A stretch of 64,000 nt of DNA from Solirubrobacteraceae bacterium (GCA_017882455.1 JADGPL010000017.1:1-64000); one strand, 5' to 3'. Shown: positions 41,595 through 50,605, numbered from the stretch's first letter. Numbers and translations are program-made. Notes: generated by a model from the sequence alone, not told the origin.

Positions 41595-42926
41595 ATGTCA
41601 GCCCCGTCAACAGCCGTCTCGTCCACCTCGACCGCGGCCGCCGGCGCCGCCACCTCCACGGAGGCCGCCGAGGCGGCCGTCGAGGCGATCGCCGGCGCTG
41701 CCGGACAGGACGTCACCTTCTCGCTCGAGCTCACGCAGGACCAGAAGGACATCCGTGACTGGGTGCACGGGTTCGCGGCCGACGTGGTCCGTCCCGCGGC
41801 ACACGAGTGGGACGAGAAGGAGCAGACGCCGTGGCCGATCATCCAGGAGGCCACGAAGATCGGCCTCTACGGCTTCGAGGGGCTCGCGCAGTTCTTCGCC
41901 GACCCCACCGGCCTGACCCTGCCGATCGTCAACGAGGAGCTGTTCTGGGGCGACGCTGGCATCGGCATGTCGATCATGGGCACGGCGCTGGCGGTCGCCG
42001 CGATCTTCGGGCAGGGCTCCGGCGAGCAGATCGGCGAGTGGATACCGCGTTGCTTCGGCACCCAGGACGACATCAAGGTGGCGGCGTTCTGCGCATCTGA
42101 GCCCAACGCGGGCTCGGACATCTCGGGCCTGCGCACGCGCGCCAAGTTCGACGAGGCAGCGGGCGAGTGGGTGATCAACGGCCAGAAGGCATGGGCGACC
42201 AACGGCGGCATCTCGGACGTGCACGTGGTGATCGCGACCGTCGATCCCGATCTCGGATCGAAAGGGCACGCGGCATTCGTGGTGCCGATGAGCGAAGCCA
42301 AGGGCATCTCGCAGGGCAGCAAGGTCTCCAAGCACGGCCTGCGCGCCTCGCACACCGCGGACGTCTTCCTCGACGACTGCCGAATTCCCGCAGGCTACGT
42401 GCTCGGCGGCAAGGAGAAGCTCGACGAGCGCCTCGCGCGCGTGCGCGAGGGTAAGAAGAGCAACTCGCAGGCGGCCATGCAGACGTTCGAGTCCTCGCGC
42501 CCGACAGTCGGCTCCCAGGCGCTGGGGATCGCCAGGGCGGCCTATGAGTATGCGCTCGACTACTCCAAGGAGCGCGAGCAGTTCGGCCGCAAGATCATCG
42601 AGAACCAGTCGATCGCGTTCACGCTCGCGCGGATGAAGATGGAGATCGACGCCGCGCGCCTGCTCGTCTGGCGCGCCTCCTGGATGGGCCGCAACCAGGT
42701 GCGCTTCGAGAACGCCGAGGGCTCGATGAGCAAGCTCAAGTCCGGCGAGGTGGCCGTGTGGGCGACCGAGCGCGCGATCCAGATCCTCGGCGGCAACGGT
42801 TACACGCGCGAGTACCCCGTGGAGCGCTGGCATCGTGACGCCAAGATCTACGACATCTTCGAGGGCACAGCCGAGATCCAGCAGCTCGTGATCGCGCGCG
42901 CCATCTCCGGGATGCACATCAAGTAG
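41595..42926 (+). CDS. Acyl-CoA dehydrogenase
   Basis: 443 residues. An Ala/Ser/Thr-rich N-terminal extension of about 40 residues precedes the standard fold. FAD/substrate motifs: AAFCASEPNAGSDISGL at about residue 160, WVINGQKAWATNGG, GLRASHTADVFLDDCRIP, the helical C-domain with YSKEREQFGRKIIENQSI, and LGGNGYTREYPVERWHRDAK and IFEGTAEIQQLVIAR at the end. It oxidises an acyl-CoA at the alpha-beta bond and passes electrons to ETF. Substrate chain length not predictable. Single gene, ended by a hairpin at 42938-42967. Confidence 0.94.
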   Translation: MSAPSTAVSSTSTAAAGAATSTEAAEAAVEAIAGAAGQDVTFSLELTQDQKDIRDWVHGFAADVVRPAAHEWDEKEQTPWPIIQEATKIGLYGFEGLAQFFADPTGLTLPIVNEELFWGDAGIGMSIMGTALAVAAIFGQGSGEQIGEWIPRCFGTQDDIKVAAFCASEPNAGSDISGLRTRAKFDEAAGEWVINGQKAWATNGGISDVHVVIATVDPDLGSKGHAAFVVPMSEAKGISQGSKVSKHGLRASHTADVFLDDCRIPAGYVLGGKEKLDERLARVREGKKSNSQAAMQTFESSRPTVGSQALGIARAAYEYALDYSKEREQFGRKIIENQSIAFTLARMKMEIDAARLLVWRASWMGRNQVRFENAEGSMSKLKSGEVAVWATERAIQILGGNGYTREYPVERWHRDAKIYDIFEGTAEIQQLVIARAISGMHIK

Positions 42927-42937
42927 CGCCGCTCAAC

Positions 42938-42967
42938 CCCGGCTCGAGCAGCGGCCTTCAAGCCGGG
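42938..42967 (+). terminator. Hairpin after the acyl-CoA dehydrogenase gene
   Basis: CCCGGCT (42938-42944) pairs with AGCCGGG (42961-42967). The 16-base loop is long and no T-run follows, so it is a weak terminator candidate. Confidence 0.4.
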
Positions 42968-43010
42968 CTCGTCGGTGGCCTTGGCAGCACGTCACCACGG
43001 GCCGCCTGGG

Positions 43011-43039
43011 TTGACAATTGTCCTGATTGCGACTAGCTT
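43011..43039 (+). promoter_or_regulatory. Promoter of the secreted-protein gene
   Basis: Consensus TTGACA at 43011-43016, a 17-base spacer and TAGCTT at 43034-43039. The -35 overlaps the palindrome GACAATTGTC (43013-43022), a possible operator. It implies a 5' leader of about 150 bases before 43199. Confidence 0.6.
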
Positions 43040-43066
43040 CCCGTCCAGGCGGGTGCCGCGCGGGGG

Positions 43067-43103
43067 GGATCGCCGCACGGATGGGTGTGCAAGGAGGCGA
43101 TCC
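43067..43103 (+). other. Hairpin in the 5' leader of the secreted-protein gene
   Basis: GGATCGCC (43067-43074) pairs perfectly with GGCGATCC (43096-43103) around a loop of 21 bases containing AAGGA. This could affect mRNA stability or translation. Confidence 0.4.
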
Positions 43104-43198
43104 GGTCCGAGTGGTGTGCGTTCGTACAAGCCCCTGGAGGGGGTCACAGTTGCTCGGGGGCCGTGCGGCCTTGGGCGAGAAGACGATTGGAGACAGAG

Positions 43199-44047
43199 AT
43201 GACTGGAAGGATTCCAGCGAGGGCCGTCAGGTTGGCTGTGGCGATCCTCGCAGCGATTGGCGTCTTCGCCATGACCGCAGTTGCGGCTGGTGCTACGGAA
43301 GTGGTCTACAACAACGTTCCGGCGCCGTTGCCCGGAAACTTCGCCTCCCTGGGCAACCAGGCCTACTCGATGTCCGAGTTCGGTGGCGAGGTCGAATTCG
43401 CGGGAGCCGCCCGCAAGAACCCGAAGGTGACGGTCATCATGAGCACCTGGGCGTGTCAGAACGGTGGGGTCTACGAAGACACCTGTGAAACCCCCAAGCC
43501 CAACAAGAAGTTCAAGTGGCCGATCACGCTGAACATCTATGACGTGGGCGCGGGCAACACGGTGGGCACGAAACTGGGATCGGTCACCAAGACGTTCGGG
43601 CTGCCCTACCGTCCCACCAAGAACGACACGGCATGCCTCGCCAAAGGCTACGCGGCGGGCACCTGGTACGACGCGGCAACGAACGCGTGCTATCACGGGA
43701 TGGCGTTCTCGATCACCTTCAAACCGGTTCACACCGAACTGCGCGGCAAGGCGATCATCACGCTCTCCTACAACACCAGCACTCACGGTCCCAGCCCGGT
43801 CGGAACGGGGGCGGCGTGCTTCAGCACAGCGGTCGGCTGCTACTACGACTCGCTGAACGTGGCGACCGCCGAACCGGGCGAAAACACGCTCTCGATCGGC
43901 GCCCAGCCGAGCCTCGAAGAAGTGTTCGTCAACTCGACCTACGCCCCGATGTTCTGCGAAGGCGGCACCTCCGGCACCTTCGGAGCGGCCAAGTGCGCTG
44001 GATTCTGGGAAGGGCTCCAGCCGATCTTCTCGGTGAGCGCCAAGTAG
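43199..44047 (+). CDS. Secreted protein of unknown function
   Basis: 282 residues with a Sec signal peptide (AVRLAVAILAAIGVFAMTAV, cleavage after AGA near residue 32). The mature protein is rich in Gly, Asn, Thr and Tyr and has eight or so cysteines that could form disulfides (TWACQNGGVYEDTCE; AACFSTAVGCYY; MFCEGGTSGTFGAAKCAGF). It looks like a beta-rich extracellular domain. It has its own strong promoter, a long leader and a strong terminator, suggesting an abundant exported product. No family recognised; similar exported proteins are common in soil actinobacteria. Confidence 0.75.
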   Translation: MTGRIPARAVRLAVAILAAIGVFAMTAVAAGATEVVYNNVPAPLPGNFASLGNQAYSMSEFGGEVEFAGAARKNPKVTVIMSTWACQNGGVYEDTCETPKPNKKFKWPITLNIYDVGAGNTVGTKLGSVTKTFGLPYRPTKNDTACLAKGYAAGTWYDAATNACYHGMAFSITFKPVHTELRGKAIITLSYNTSTHGPSPVGTGAACFSTAVGCYYDSLNVATAEPGENTLSIGAQPSLEEVFVNSTYAPMFCEGGTSGTFGAAKCAGFWEGLQPIFSVSAK

Positions 44048-44084
44048 GCGCGACCATAGGTCGGTAGCACCCATGATGTCTGGC

Positions 44085-44110
44085 GAAGGCCCCGCTCCGG
44101 CGGGGCCTTC
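44085..44110 (+). terminator. Strong intrinsic-type terminator
   Basis: GAAGGCCCCG (44085-44094), a 6-base loop and CGGGGCCTTC (44101-44110) form a perfect 10-bp stem after the secreted-protein gene. Confidence 0.75.
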
Positions 44111-44130
44111 GTCGTGTGGGGCCGGGGGCG

Positions 44131-44373
44131 CTACCAGGCCTGATCGGCGCCGCAGTGCGGGCACACCACGGTCGTCGAGACGGCGGCGCTGAACATGTAG
44201 CCGCACTGGCAGCTGTAGGAGGCGCGGTCGACCGGGCCTCCGGCCTCGCGCACACGCTGGACTGCTGGATCGCAGCCGCGGAGCGCCGGCTTGGCGGTCA
44301 CGGCTATGGTCACGGGCCCGCGCTGGCGTGGCCGGCGGCGCTCGCTGAGGGGGTGCAGGAGCCTTGCTCTCAT
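44131..44373 (-). CDS. Small zinc-ribbon protein
   Basis: 80 residues from the ATG at 44373 (GGGGAT just upstream). The N-terminal half is basic. The C-terminal 30 residues form a treble of Cys pairs, SYSCQCGYMFSAAVSTTVVC and PHCGADQAW, a rubredoxin-like zinc ribbon (CxC...CxxC). A GTG at 44313 would give a 60-residue version containing only the ribbon. Function unknown; possibly a small regulatory or RNA-binding protein. Ends near the opposing terminator, on the opposite strand from both neighbours. Confidence 0.6.
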   Translation of the reverse strand: MRARLLHPLSERRRPRQRGPVTIAVTAKPALRGCDPAVQRVREAGGPVDRASYSCQCGYMFSAAVSTTVVCPHCGADQAW

Positions 44374-44523
44374 GATCGTCTATCCCCTACAACGTCATCC
44401 ACGTGCAAAGGTTTCGCCCTGCAACGCCTGTTTCCTGGTCGCGCGCCGTGAAACGCCCTTGGCGAGCGCCGCACGGCCGCCATCGGGGGCGAGCGGCTCG
44501 GGTGTTTGAGATACTTGGTGGCG

Positions 44524-44949
44524 ATGAACCCCGCGCGTAAGCGAACGGTGCGCCTGACGGTGGCGCTGAGCGCGGCCGTGGTCTTGGCGAGCGCGCTGAT
44601 CTACACGAGCTTCAGCGCGGCCAGCCCGGCGCTCACGCCAAGCCAGCTCACTCGCCAGGCCCAGCCGGGTCGCAGCTACCAGGTCACGGGCACCGTGGCC
44701 AAGGGCTCGGTGCATCGCGGCGGCAGCGGAGGGGCGATCCTGTACTTCAGCGTCGAGGACCGCGCGGGCGGCACGACGATCCCGCTGGCCTACACCGGGA
44801 CGGTGCCCGACCCCTTCCGCGAAGGCCGCGAGGTTATCGTGACGGTCGAGAAGCAGGGATCCAGCTACATCGGCGAACGCAACTCGTTGATCACCAAGTG
44901 CCCGTCCAAGTACAAGACGGCTCCCGCCGGCGAGAACCAGAACGCTTGA
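44524..44949 (+). CDS. ccmE: Cytochrome c maturation heme chaperone CcmE, CxxxY type
   Basis: 141 residues: N-terminal membrane anchor (VALSAAVVLASALIYTSF), then the OB-fold heme-carrier domain with YQVTGTVAKGSVHRGG and VPDPFREGREVIVTVE. The heme-attachment motif usually reads HxxxY; here it is C-P-S-K-Y (Cys126 to Tyr130) in LITKCPSKYKT, the variant seen in some sulfate reducers, archaea and actinobacteria. It carries heme to the CcmF lyase encoded next. The ATG at 44524 is preceded by GGTGG. First gene of the ccm operon. Confidence 0.9.
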   Translation: MNPARKRTVRLTVALSAAVVLASALIYTSFSAASPALTPSQLTRQAQPGRSYQVTGTVAKGSVHRGGSGGAILYFSVEDRAGGTTIPLAYTGTVPDPFREGREVIVTVEKQGSSYIGERNSLITKCPSKYKTAPAGENQNA

Positions 44950-44996
44950 GTGCCCTGGCGCTCCTCGCACGACATCCTCGCGGGCGCTAGACCCTG

Positions 44997-47159
44997 ATGG
45001 CCGGCCTCGGATTCGCCTGTCTGCTGCTCGGCCTCGCCATATGCGCGTACGGGATCGGCGCGTCGGTCTACGGGGTACGCAGCGGCCGCGTCGAGTTCTC
45101 GGAGTCGGGCCGGCGCTCGGTGTACGCGCTCGCGGGGATCCTGACGGTCGCCTTCGCGGTGCTCGAGCTCGCGTTCCTGCGCAACGACTTCGCCTTCAAC
45201 ACGGTGGCCGACACCTCGAGCCGCACCACGCCCGGGTTCTATCGGGCCGCCGCCGTCTGGTCCTCCCAGGAAGGCTCGCTGCTGTTGTGGGCGTGGCTGT
45301 TGTCGATGTGGTCGAGCCTCGCCCTGTTCCTGACGCGCCGGCGCATGCGCGACATCGCCTCATACGCGACGGCGATCCTGCTCGGCTTCGGCGGGTTCTT
45401 CATCGCGCTGATGGTCTTCTATGCGAACCCCTTCGCGACCACGCGCCCGGCGCCCGCCGAAGGGCAGGGGCTCGATCCGCTGCTGCGCTTCCCGACGATG
45501 ATGATCCACCCGCCGATGCTGTACTCGGGCTACACGCTTTGCACGATCCCGTTGGCCTTCGGGATGGGGGCGCTGCTGGCGCGCAGGGTGGATGCGGACT
45601 GGATCAAAGCGATTCGCCGCTTCGCCTTCGCGGCCTGGCTGTTCCTCGGCGTGGGGATCCTGCTCGGCGCGCGCTGGTCCTACTCGGAGCTCGGTTGGGG
45701 CGGCTATTGGGGATGGGACGCGGTCGAGAACGCCTCGCTGATGCCCTGGCTGACGGGCACCGCCTTCCTGCACTCGCTGATGATCCAGGAGAAGCGCGGG
45801 ATGCTGAAGGTCTGGAACGTGTCGCTCGTGCTGGCGACGGGCACCCTGGCGATCATGGGCACCTTCCTCGTACGCAGCGGCGTCCTGAACTCGATCCACG
45901 CCTTCGGGGGTGCGACGCTGGGGGTGCCGTTCGTGTGCCTGATCGGAGTGCTGATCGCAGGCTCGATCTACCTGGTGGTCTCCCGCCGCGACATGCTGCG
46001 CTCCGAGCATCGCCTCGACTCGCTGATCTCGCGCGAGTCGGCGTTCCTCGCCAACAACGTGGTGCTCGTGGGCCTGTGCTTCGTGATCTTCTGGGGCACC
46101 TACTTCCCGCTCATATCCGAGGCGTTGACGGGACAGGAAGCGTCGGTCGGGCCTCCCTGGTTCGACCGCTACACGGTGCCGCTCGCGCTGGTGCTCGTGC
46201 TGCTGAGCGGTATCGGGCCGGTGATCGCCTGGCGGCGCGCAACGCTTGCCAATGCCCGGCGAAACTTCCTCGCGCCGCTCGCGACCGCGCTGCTCACCCT
46301 GGTTGTGCTGCTCACCGCAGGAGTCGCTCCGAAGCCGCTCGCCATAGCCATGTTCTGCTGCGCCGCCTTCGTGTTCGGCTCGATCGGGCAGGAGTTCTTC
46401 CGCGGCGTGCGCGCCCGCCGGGCAATGGCCGGCGAGTCGGTTCCCCGCGCCTTCACAGGGCTGGTGCGACGCAATCGCAGGCGCTACGGCGGTTACGTCG
46501 TCCATCTGGGTATCGCCGTGCTGTTCATCGGGGTGGCCGCGTCCTCGTCGTTCCAGCACGCGTCCGAGCTGGGCCTCTCACCGGGTCAGTCGACACGCGT
46601 GGGCGCCTACACGGTCCGCTACGTACGACCCACGGCCACGATCACGCCCCGCTATGACGCCGCCCACACCGGCTCCACGCTCAGCCTGGGAGCCGTGATC
46701 GACGTGAGCAAGGGCGGGCGCCACGTCGCCACGCTCAACCCGAGCGAGGGCTACTACGCCTCCCAGGAAGCCAGCCAGGGAACCGTGGGGAGCCTGATCG
46801 GTGGCCAGCCCGTCAGCCACGTGAGCATGAACGCCGGTATCACCCGCGACGTTTGGAGCGCGATCGAGCCCGACATCGAAGCGCCGGCTCTGCAGCGGAT
46901 CGTCAGGGCCGGCAACAGCGCGCTCTCCCCTGAAGAGGCGCTCGTCGCGATCGGCTATCTGGCCCGCGAATACCTCAAGCATCCTCCGCAGGCGCAGTTC
47001 CACTTCATCGTCTCGCCGCTCGTGATGTGGATCTGGATCGGCGGTCTGATCGTGTTCGGCGGCGGCCTGATCGCGATCTGGCCGACTCCCAGCGTGGTGC
47101 GCCGCCGTGTGGCCGCCCGCTCGCGCGCTCGCGCCGTGCGGGGCCTGGCGCGCGCCTGA
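44997..47159 (+). CDS. ccmF: Cytochrome c heme lyase subunit CcmF
   Basis: 720 residues with about 15 TM helices. The WWD heme-handling motif WGGYWGWDAVENASL lies at about residue 236, with PWLTGTAFLHS after it. SSQEGSLLLWAWLLS, MMIHPPMLYSGYT and FLVRSGVLNSIHAF contain the conserved His residues that ligate heme. A large extracytoplasmic domain lies at about 520-660, and a C-terminal TM follows. It attaches heme to apocytochrome c. With CcmE and the CcmI-like protein it forms a partial system I set; ccmABCDGH are not in the window. Confidence 0.94.
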   Translation: MAGLGFACLLLGLAICAYGIGASVYGVRSGRVEFSESGRRSVYALAGILTVAFAVLELAFLRNDFAFNTVADTSSRTTPGFYRAAAVWSSQEGSLLLWAWLLSMWSSLALFLTRRRMRDIASYATAILLGFGGFFIALMVFYANPFATTRPAPAEGQGLDPLLRFPTMMIHPPMLYSGYTLCTIPLAFGMGALLARRVDADWIKAIRRFAFAAWLFLGVGILLGARWSYSELGWGGYWGWDAVENASLMPWLTGTAFLHSLMIQEKRGMLKVWNVSLVLATGTLAIMGTFLVRSGVLNSIHAFGGATLGVPFVCLIGVLIAGSIYLVVSRRDMLRSEHRLDSLISRESAFLANNVVLVGLCFVIFWGTYFPLISEALTGQEASVGPPWFDRYTVPLALVLVLLSGIGPVIAWRRATLANARRNFLAPLATALLTLVVLLTAGVAPKPLAIAMFCCAAFVFGSIGQEFFRGVRARRAMAGESVPRAFTGLVRRNRRRYGGYVVHLGIAVLFIGVAASSSFQHASELGLSPGQSTRVGAYTVRYVRPTATITPRYDAAHTGSTLSLGAVIDVSKGGRHVATLNPSEGYYASQEASQGTVGSLIGGQPVSHVSMNAGITRDVWSAIEPDIEAPALQRIVRAGNSALSPEEALVAIGYLAREYLKHPPQAQFHFIVSPLVMWIWIGGLIVFGGGLIAIWPTPSVVRRRVAARSRARAVRGLARA

Positions 47160-47185
47160 GCGCTCCATCCTGCGACGCTGACGGC

Positions 47186-47524
47186 GTGAGCGCTCTCGTC
47201 GCGATCCTCATCCTCCTGCTGCTCGGGCTGATCGTGCTCGTCGTCGGCGCGCCCCTGCGCGCCGCGCGCCGCGGCGATCTCGAGCCGCAGTCGCAGGAGA
47301 CGCTCGCCGGCCATCCGGTGCAGGCCACCGCTGCCGAGCTCGAGGTGGAGCACGACGACATGGAGGCGGCACGCGAGGCCAAGTACCGCGAGATCCGCGA
47401 TGCCGAGCTCGATTTCCGCACCGGCAAGCTCTCACGCGAGGATTACGAGGCGATCGACACGCAGCTGCGCGCGGAGGCGCTCGAGATCCTCAACCGCCTC
47501 GAACCGGTGGAGCCACCCGAGTAG
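47186..47524 (+). CDS. CcmI-like small membrane protein
   Basis: 112 residues from the GTG at 47186. One N-terminal TM (VAILILLLLGLIVLVVGAPL), then a charged helical domain with YREIRDAELDFRTGKLSRED and YEAIDTQLRAEALEILNRLE. This is the pattern of the N-terminal region of CcmI/CycH and of short actinobacterial homologues that accompany CcmF. Likely presents apocytochrome or stabilises the lyase complex. 26 bases after ccmF; convergent with secG. Confidence 0.75.
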   Translation: MSALVAILILLLLGLIVLVVGAPLRAARRGDLEPQSQETLAGHPVQATAAELEVEHDDMEAAREAKYREIRDAELDFRTGKLSREDYEAIDTQLRAEALEILNRLEPVEPPE

Positions 47525-47536
47525 CGGCCGGCGCGC

Positions 47537-47770
47537 TCAGGCCCAGGGGCGCTTGAGCAGCACGATCGCGACCACGAAGAACAGGACAGCGAAGAAGATC
47601 GTCCAGCGGTTGAGGTTGCGCTCGACCATCGATCCGCCACCGAGCGGCCCGGCACCGCTGCCGACGCCGAATGCGCCCGAGAGGCCGGCGTCCTTGCCCG
47701 AGTGCATCAACACCAGGAAGATCACGATCACGGCGATGATCACCTCGATGACAGAGAGGATCGTTTCCAC
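47537..47770 (-). CDS. secG: Preprotein translocase subunit SecG
   Basis: 77 residues, GTG start. Two TM helices (SVIEVIIAVIVIFLVLMHSG and WTIFFAVLFFVVAIVLL) separated by a Gly-rich loop with LSGAFGVGSGAGPLGGGSM, the classical SecG pattern. It assists SecYE in protein export. Convergent with the CcmI-like gene. Confidence 0.92.
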   Translation of the reverse strand: METILSVIEVIIAVIVIFLVLMHSGKDAGLSGAFGVGSGAGPLGGGSMVERNLNRWTIFFAVLFFVVAIVLLKRPWA

Positions 47771-48107
47771 GCCGCAAACCTTAGCGGCTGGAAGCCGCTC
47801 ATGTGCTTGAGCGATTCGTCACAATACCTTGGGTTGGTTGCGCGGAGGTGACGGGGGAGGAGTAGGTTTGACGACCTCGAAGAGGCTTGCAGCGTCCACG
47901 ACGAGGGTTCCGCCTTCGCCGCCGCTACGGTGCGTCTTCTGTCGTCCCCGAACACGGAGCGATGCGCGATTTGTCATCCCGATTACGAATCCTTTACGGA
48001 TTCGTGCTTGCCTGCCGATATGAATCACGGTGGGCGTACCCCGCGATTGTGGGTCTGCCGCGCCAGCCACAGCCAATGGGAACCCCGAGAATGAACCACT
48101 TCAGCGC
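47771..48107. other. Divergent 337-base region with a hairpin
   Basis: Between secG and the transglycosylase gene. It contains a perfect hairpin, ACGAATCC - TTTAC - GGATTCGT (47985-48005), about 100 bases before the plus-strand start. No tRNA and no recognised riboswitch. Confidence 0.4.
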
Positions 48108-50591
48108 ATGCCGCCCGTGATCAACGCCCGCAGAAGGGCCCTGCGTGCACTGCTCTCCGCCCTCGCCGGCGGTGGGCTGAGCGCCGCCGGGGTGGGAGGC
48201 CCGCTTGCGGCGCCGGCGCTCGGCGCGGGCGAAATCACGACCACGCCCGCGGGGACCGCGGAAGCGCCGCCCGCAGCCGGCGCCGGCCAGTCGACGACGC
48301 CCGCCTCTACAAGCACCACGCCGGCCCCGTCCGCGCCGCCGAGCACGGGCACGGGCACGGGTACGGGTACGACCACTGTCCCCGCCGCGCCGCCGCCCGA
48401 AGCTCCCGCCGTGGTCCTTCAGCGCAAACAGAAGACGACCCCGGCCGTCCAGCCCGCCAAGGCCGTGACGCCGACGAAGGCCTCGACCAAGAGCGCCAAG
48501 GAAAAGGCCCAGAAGGCCTCGGGTCCCAACAACGTGGCCGCCTCTCCCCAGAGCGTGGCCCAGGCCGGGGCGCTCGCGGCCATCCTGGCCTCATCGGACG
48601 CATCGGCCCAGGCGCTCGGCTTCTACCGGATCCCGGTGTTCCTGCTGCCCATATACAAGGCTGCCGCGGTCCAGTACGGCGTGCCGTGGCAGATTCTCGC
48701 GGCGATCAACGAAATCGAGACCAACTACGGCACAGATCAATCGGTGTCGAGCGCCGGGGCCGTTGGATGGATGCAGTTCATGCCGGCAACGTGGCTGCAA
48801 TATGGCGTTGACGCGCTGAACGCCGGTTACGCGGATCCCTACAACCCCGTCGACGCGATCTTCGCGGCAGCCCGCTATCTGCGTGCGGCCGGTGCGGCCA
48901 CCGATCTCCGGACGGCGATCCTGGCCTACAACCACTCCGAAGAATACGCCGACTCCGTGCTGCTGCGAGCCAAGCTGATCTCCACCTACCCGAAGGCTGT
49001 GATCGCGACGCTCACCGGTCTCATCGATGGTCGCCTGCCCGTCAGCGGCCAGCACGTCGCTTGGGGCGCACCGGCGACTCTCACGCCCTCGAGCGCGACG
49101 GCGGGTGCGGCAGCCGTGCCCGCCCCGAAATCGGCGCCCGCCGCACCCGCGTCGGGCTCGGCGCCGCTTTCGCCGGCGGCGGCCGCCACGGCGGCGAGCG
49201 TCAAAGCGGCAGCTGCACGGGCGCGTCAGATCCAGCTCGTGGACCTCTCGAGCTCACCCAACGCCTCGGTGGTTGCGGTCCAGGACGGGCGCATCGAGAA
49301 GATCGGCGATTCACAGCAGCTCGGCAAGTACCTGGTCCTGCGCGATGTCTACGGCGACCTCTTCACCTACGCGGGCCTCGGCAGCATCGCGCCGACCTAC
49401 AAGCCCGCGAGGACTCCACGCGCCCCGGTCACCTCGCCGGTTGTCGAAGCGGCGAGCACCCGCGACCCGGCGCCCTCGTTGCCGGCCACCGCCGGCAGCC
49501 AGTCTCCGCTCACTCTGCACGTGAAGCAATCGCTGCCCCCGGCGACGCCGGCCGCCACCAAGGGCGGCCAGGCGGTCGTGCCGGCGGCGAACGGCGAAGA
49601 AGTACCGGCCGGGATGGGCCGCAAGCGTCTGTTCGCCCACCCGGGCAACCCCGATGCCCGCGCTGCGGCGACAGCCAGCGCCGCCAGGAAGCTGCGCAGC
49701 AGTCGCGCGGGTCAGACCCTGCCCCTGCGCCGCGGATCGGTGGTGGCCAGCGGAACGGTGCTCGGCCGTGTCAGCGTGCCCGCCGGCGAGCACGCCGGCC
49801 ATCTCCGTTTCGCGATCCGTCCCGCCGGCGACTCGGCCACGATCGACCCGGGGCCGATCCTGGCCAACTGGGCGCAGCTGCAGGCTGCTCTGCATCCGCA
49901 GGGAGCGAAGGCCGCCAACCCGCTGCTCGGCGCGACCGCGAGCGACGTGTTCCTGCAGCCGAAGGCGCAGCTCGAGCGCGCCGTGCTGTCAGACCCTGGG
50001 ATCACGATCTACAGCTGCGCACGCCAGGACGTCGCCGCGGGACTCGTGGACCGTCGCGTCCTCGCGGTGCTCGCGTTCCTATCGCGCAGTGGCCTGAAGC
50101 CGACCGTGAGCGCTCTGCGCTGCGGCCAGCCCGCCTCAGCGACGAGCGCTCAGGCCAAGGGCGACGCCGTCGAGATCTCGGCGATCAACGGCATTCCGAT
50201 CGCGGGCCACCAGGGCGCGGGCACGATCACCGACTTGGCCATACGGACGCTGCTGACGCTTCCCGGTGAATTCGTGCCTCACGAAATCGTGAGCCTGATG
50301 CGCTATCCCGGCGCCTCGAGCACTCACGCCGTCTCGAGCGCCTGGAACCACATCGCCCTCGCCTTCGAGCCGACCAGCGCGGCGAGCGCACTGCGGGCGA
50401 GCGCGGTCGGAACAGCAGCGCACTCGGCTCACACGGGGAGCCCGGCACCCTCGCCGATCGTGACCACGAGCGCGCTCAGCGTCGAACAGTGGAGCCAGCT
50501 GATCACGCGTGTCGGTGGGCTTCCCGCGCCCAAGGTCGCGACCAAGCCCACCTCCGCGGCCGTAGCAGACCCCAAGCGCCCGAAGGGCTGA
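48108..50591 (+). CDS. Secreted lytic transglycosylase with LytM-like domain
   Basis: 827 residues from the ATG at 48108; GTG at 48117 is an alternative. Signal peptide (LRALLSALAGGGLSAAGVGG), an Ala/Pro/Thr-rich linker with Gly-Thr repeats, then an SLT-type transglycosylase domain at about 165-300 with the catalytic Glu in NEIETNYG (about residue 200) and GAVGWMQFMPATW. From about 375 an M23/LytM-like fold follows (GKYLVLRDVYGDLFTYAGLG), but the catalytic HxG/YAHL histidines are absent. The C-terminal 250 residues (GLKPTVSALRCG, NGIPIAGHQGAG) are not recognised. Predicted to cut or remodel peptidoglycan at the cell surface. Confidence 0.85.
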   Translation: MPPVINARRRALRALLSALAGGGLSAAGVGGPLAAPALGAGEITTTPAGTAEAPPAAGAGQSTTPASTSTTPAPSAPPSTGTGTGTGTTTVPAAPPPEAPAVVLQRKQKTTPAVQPAKAVTPTKASTKSAKEKAQKASGPNNVAASPQSVAQAGALAAILASSDASAQALGFYRIPVFLLPIYKAAAVQYGVPWQILAAINEIETNYGTDQSVSSAGAVGWMQFMPATWLQYGVDALNAGYADPYNPVDAIFAAARYLRAAGAATDLRTAILAYNHSEEYADSVLLRAKLISTYPKAVIATLTGLIDGRLPVSGQHVAWGAPATLTPSSATAGAAAVPAPKSAPAAPASGSAPLSPAAAATAASVKAAAARARQIQLVDLSSSPNASVVAVQDGRIEKIGDSQQLGKYLVLRDVYGDLFTYAGLGSIAPTYKPARTPRAPVTSPVVEAASTRDPAPSLPATAGSQSPLTLHVKQSLPPATPAATKGGQAVVPAANGEEVPAGMGRKRLFAHPGNPDARAAATASAARKLRSSRAGQTLPLRRGSVVASGTVLGRVSVPAGEHAGHLRFAIRPAGDSATIDPGPILANWAQLQAALHPQGAKAANPLLGATASDVFLQPKAQLERAVLSDPGITIYSCARQDVAAGLVDRRVLAVLAFLSRSGLKPTVSALRCGQPASATSAQAKGDAVEISAINGIPIAGHQGAGTITDLAIRTLLTLPGEFVPHEIVSLMRYPGASSTHAVSSAWNHIALAFEPTSAASALRASAVGTAAHSAHTGSPAPSPIVTTSALSVEQWSQLITRVGGLPAPKVATKPTSAAVADPKRPKG

Positions 50592-50605
50592 GCCTGGCGC
50601 TCGCT

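Noticed and set aside
47771..48107. c-di-AMP (ydaO) riboswitch or tRNA gene near secG
   Set aside because: No ydaO core motif could be aligned, and no T-loop or acceptor stem of a tRNA was found.
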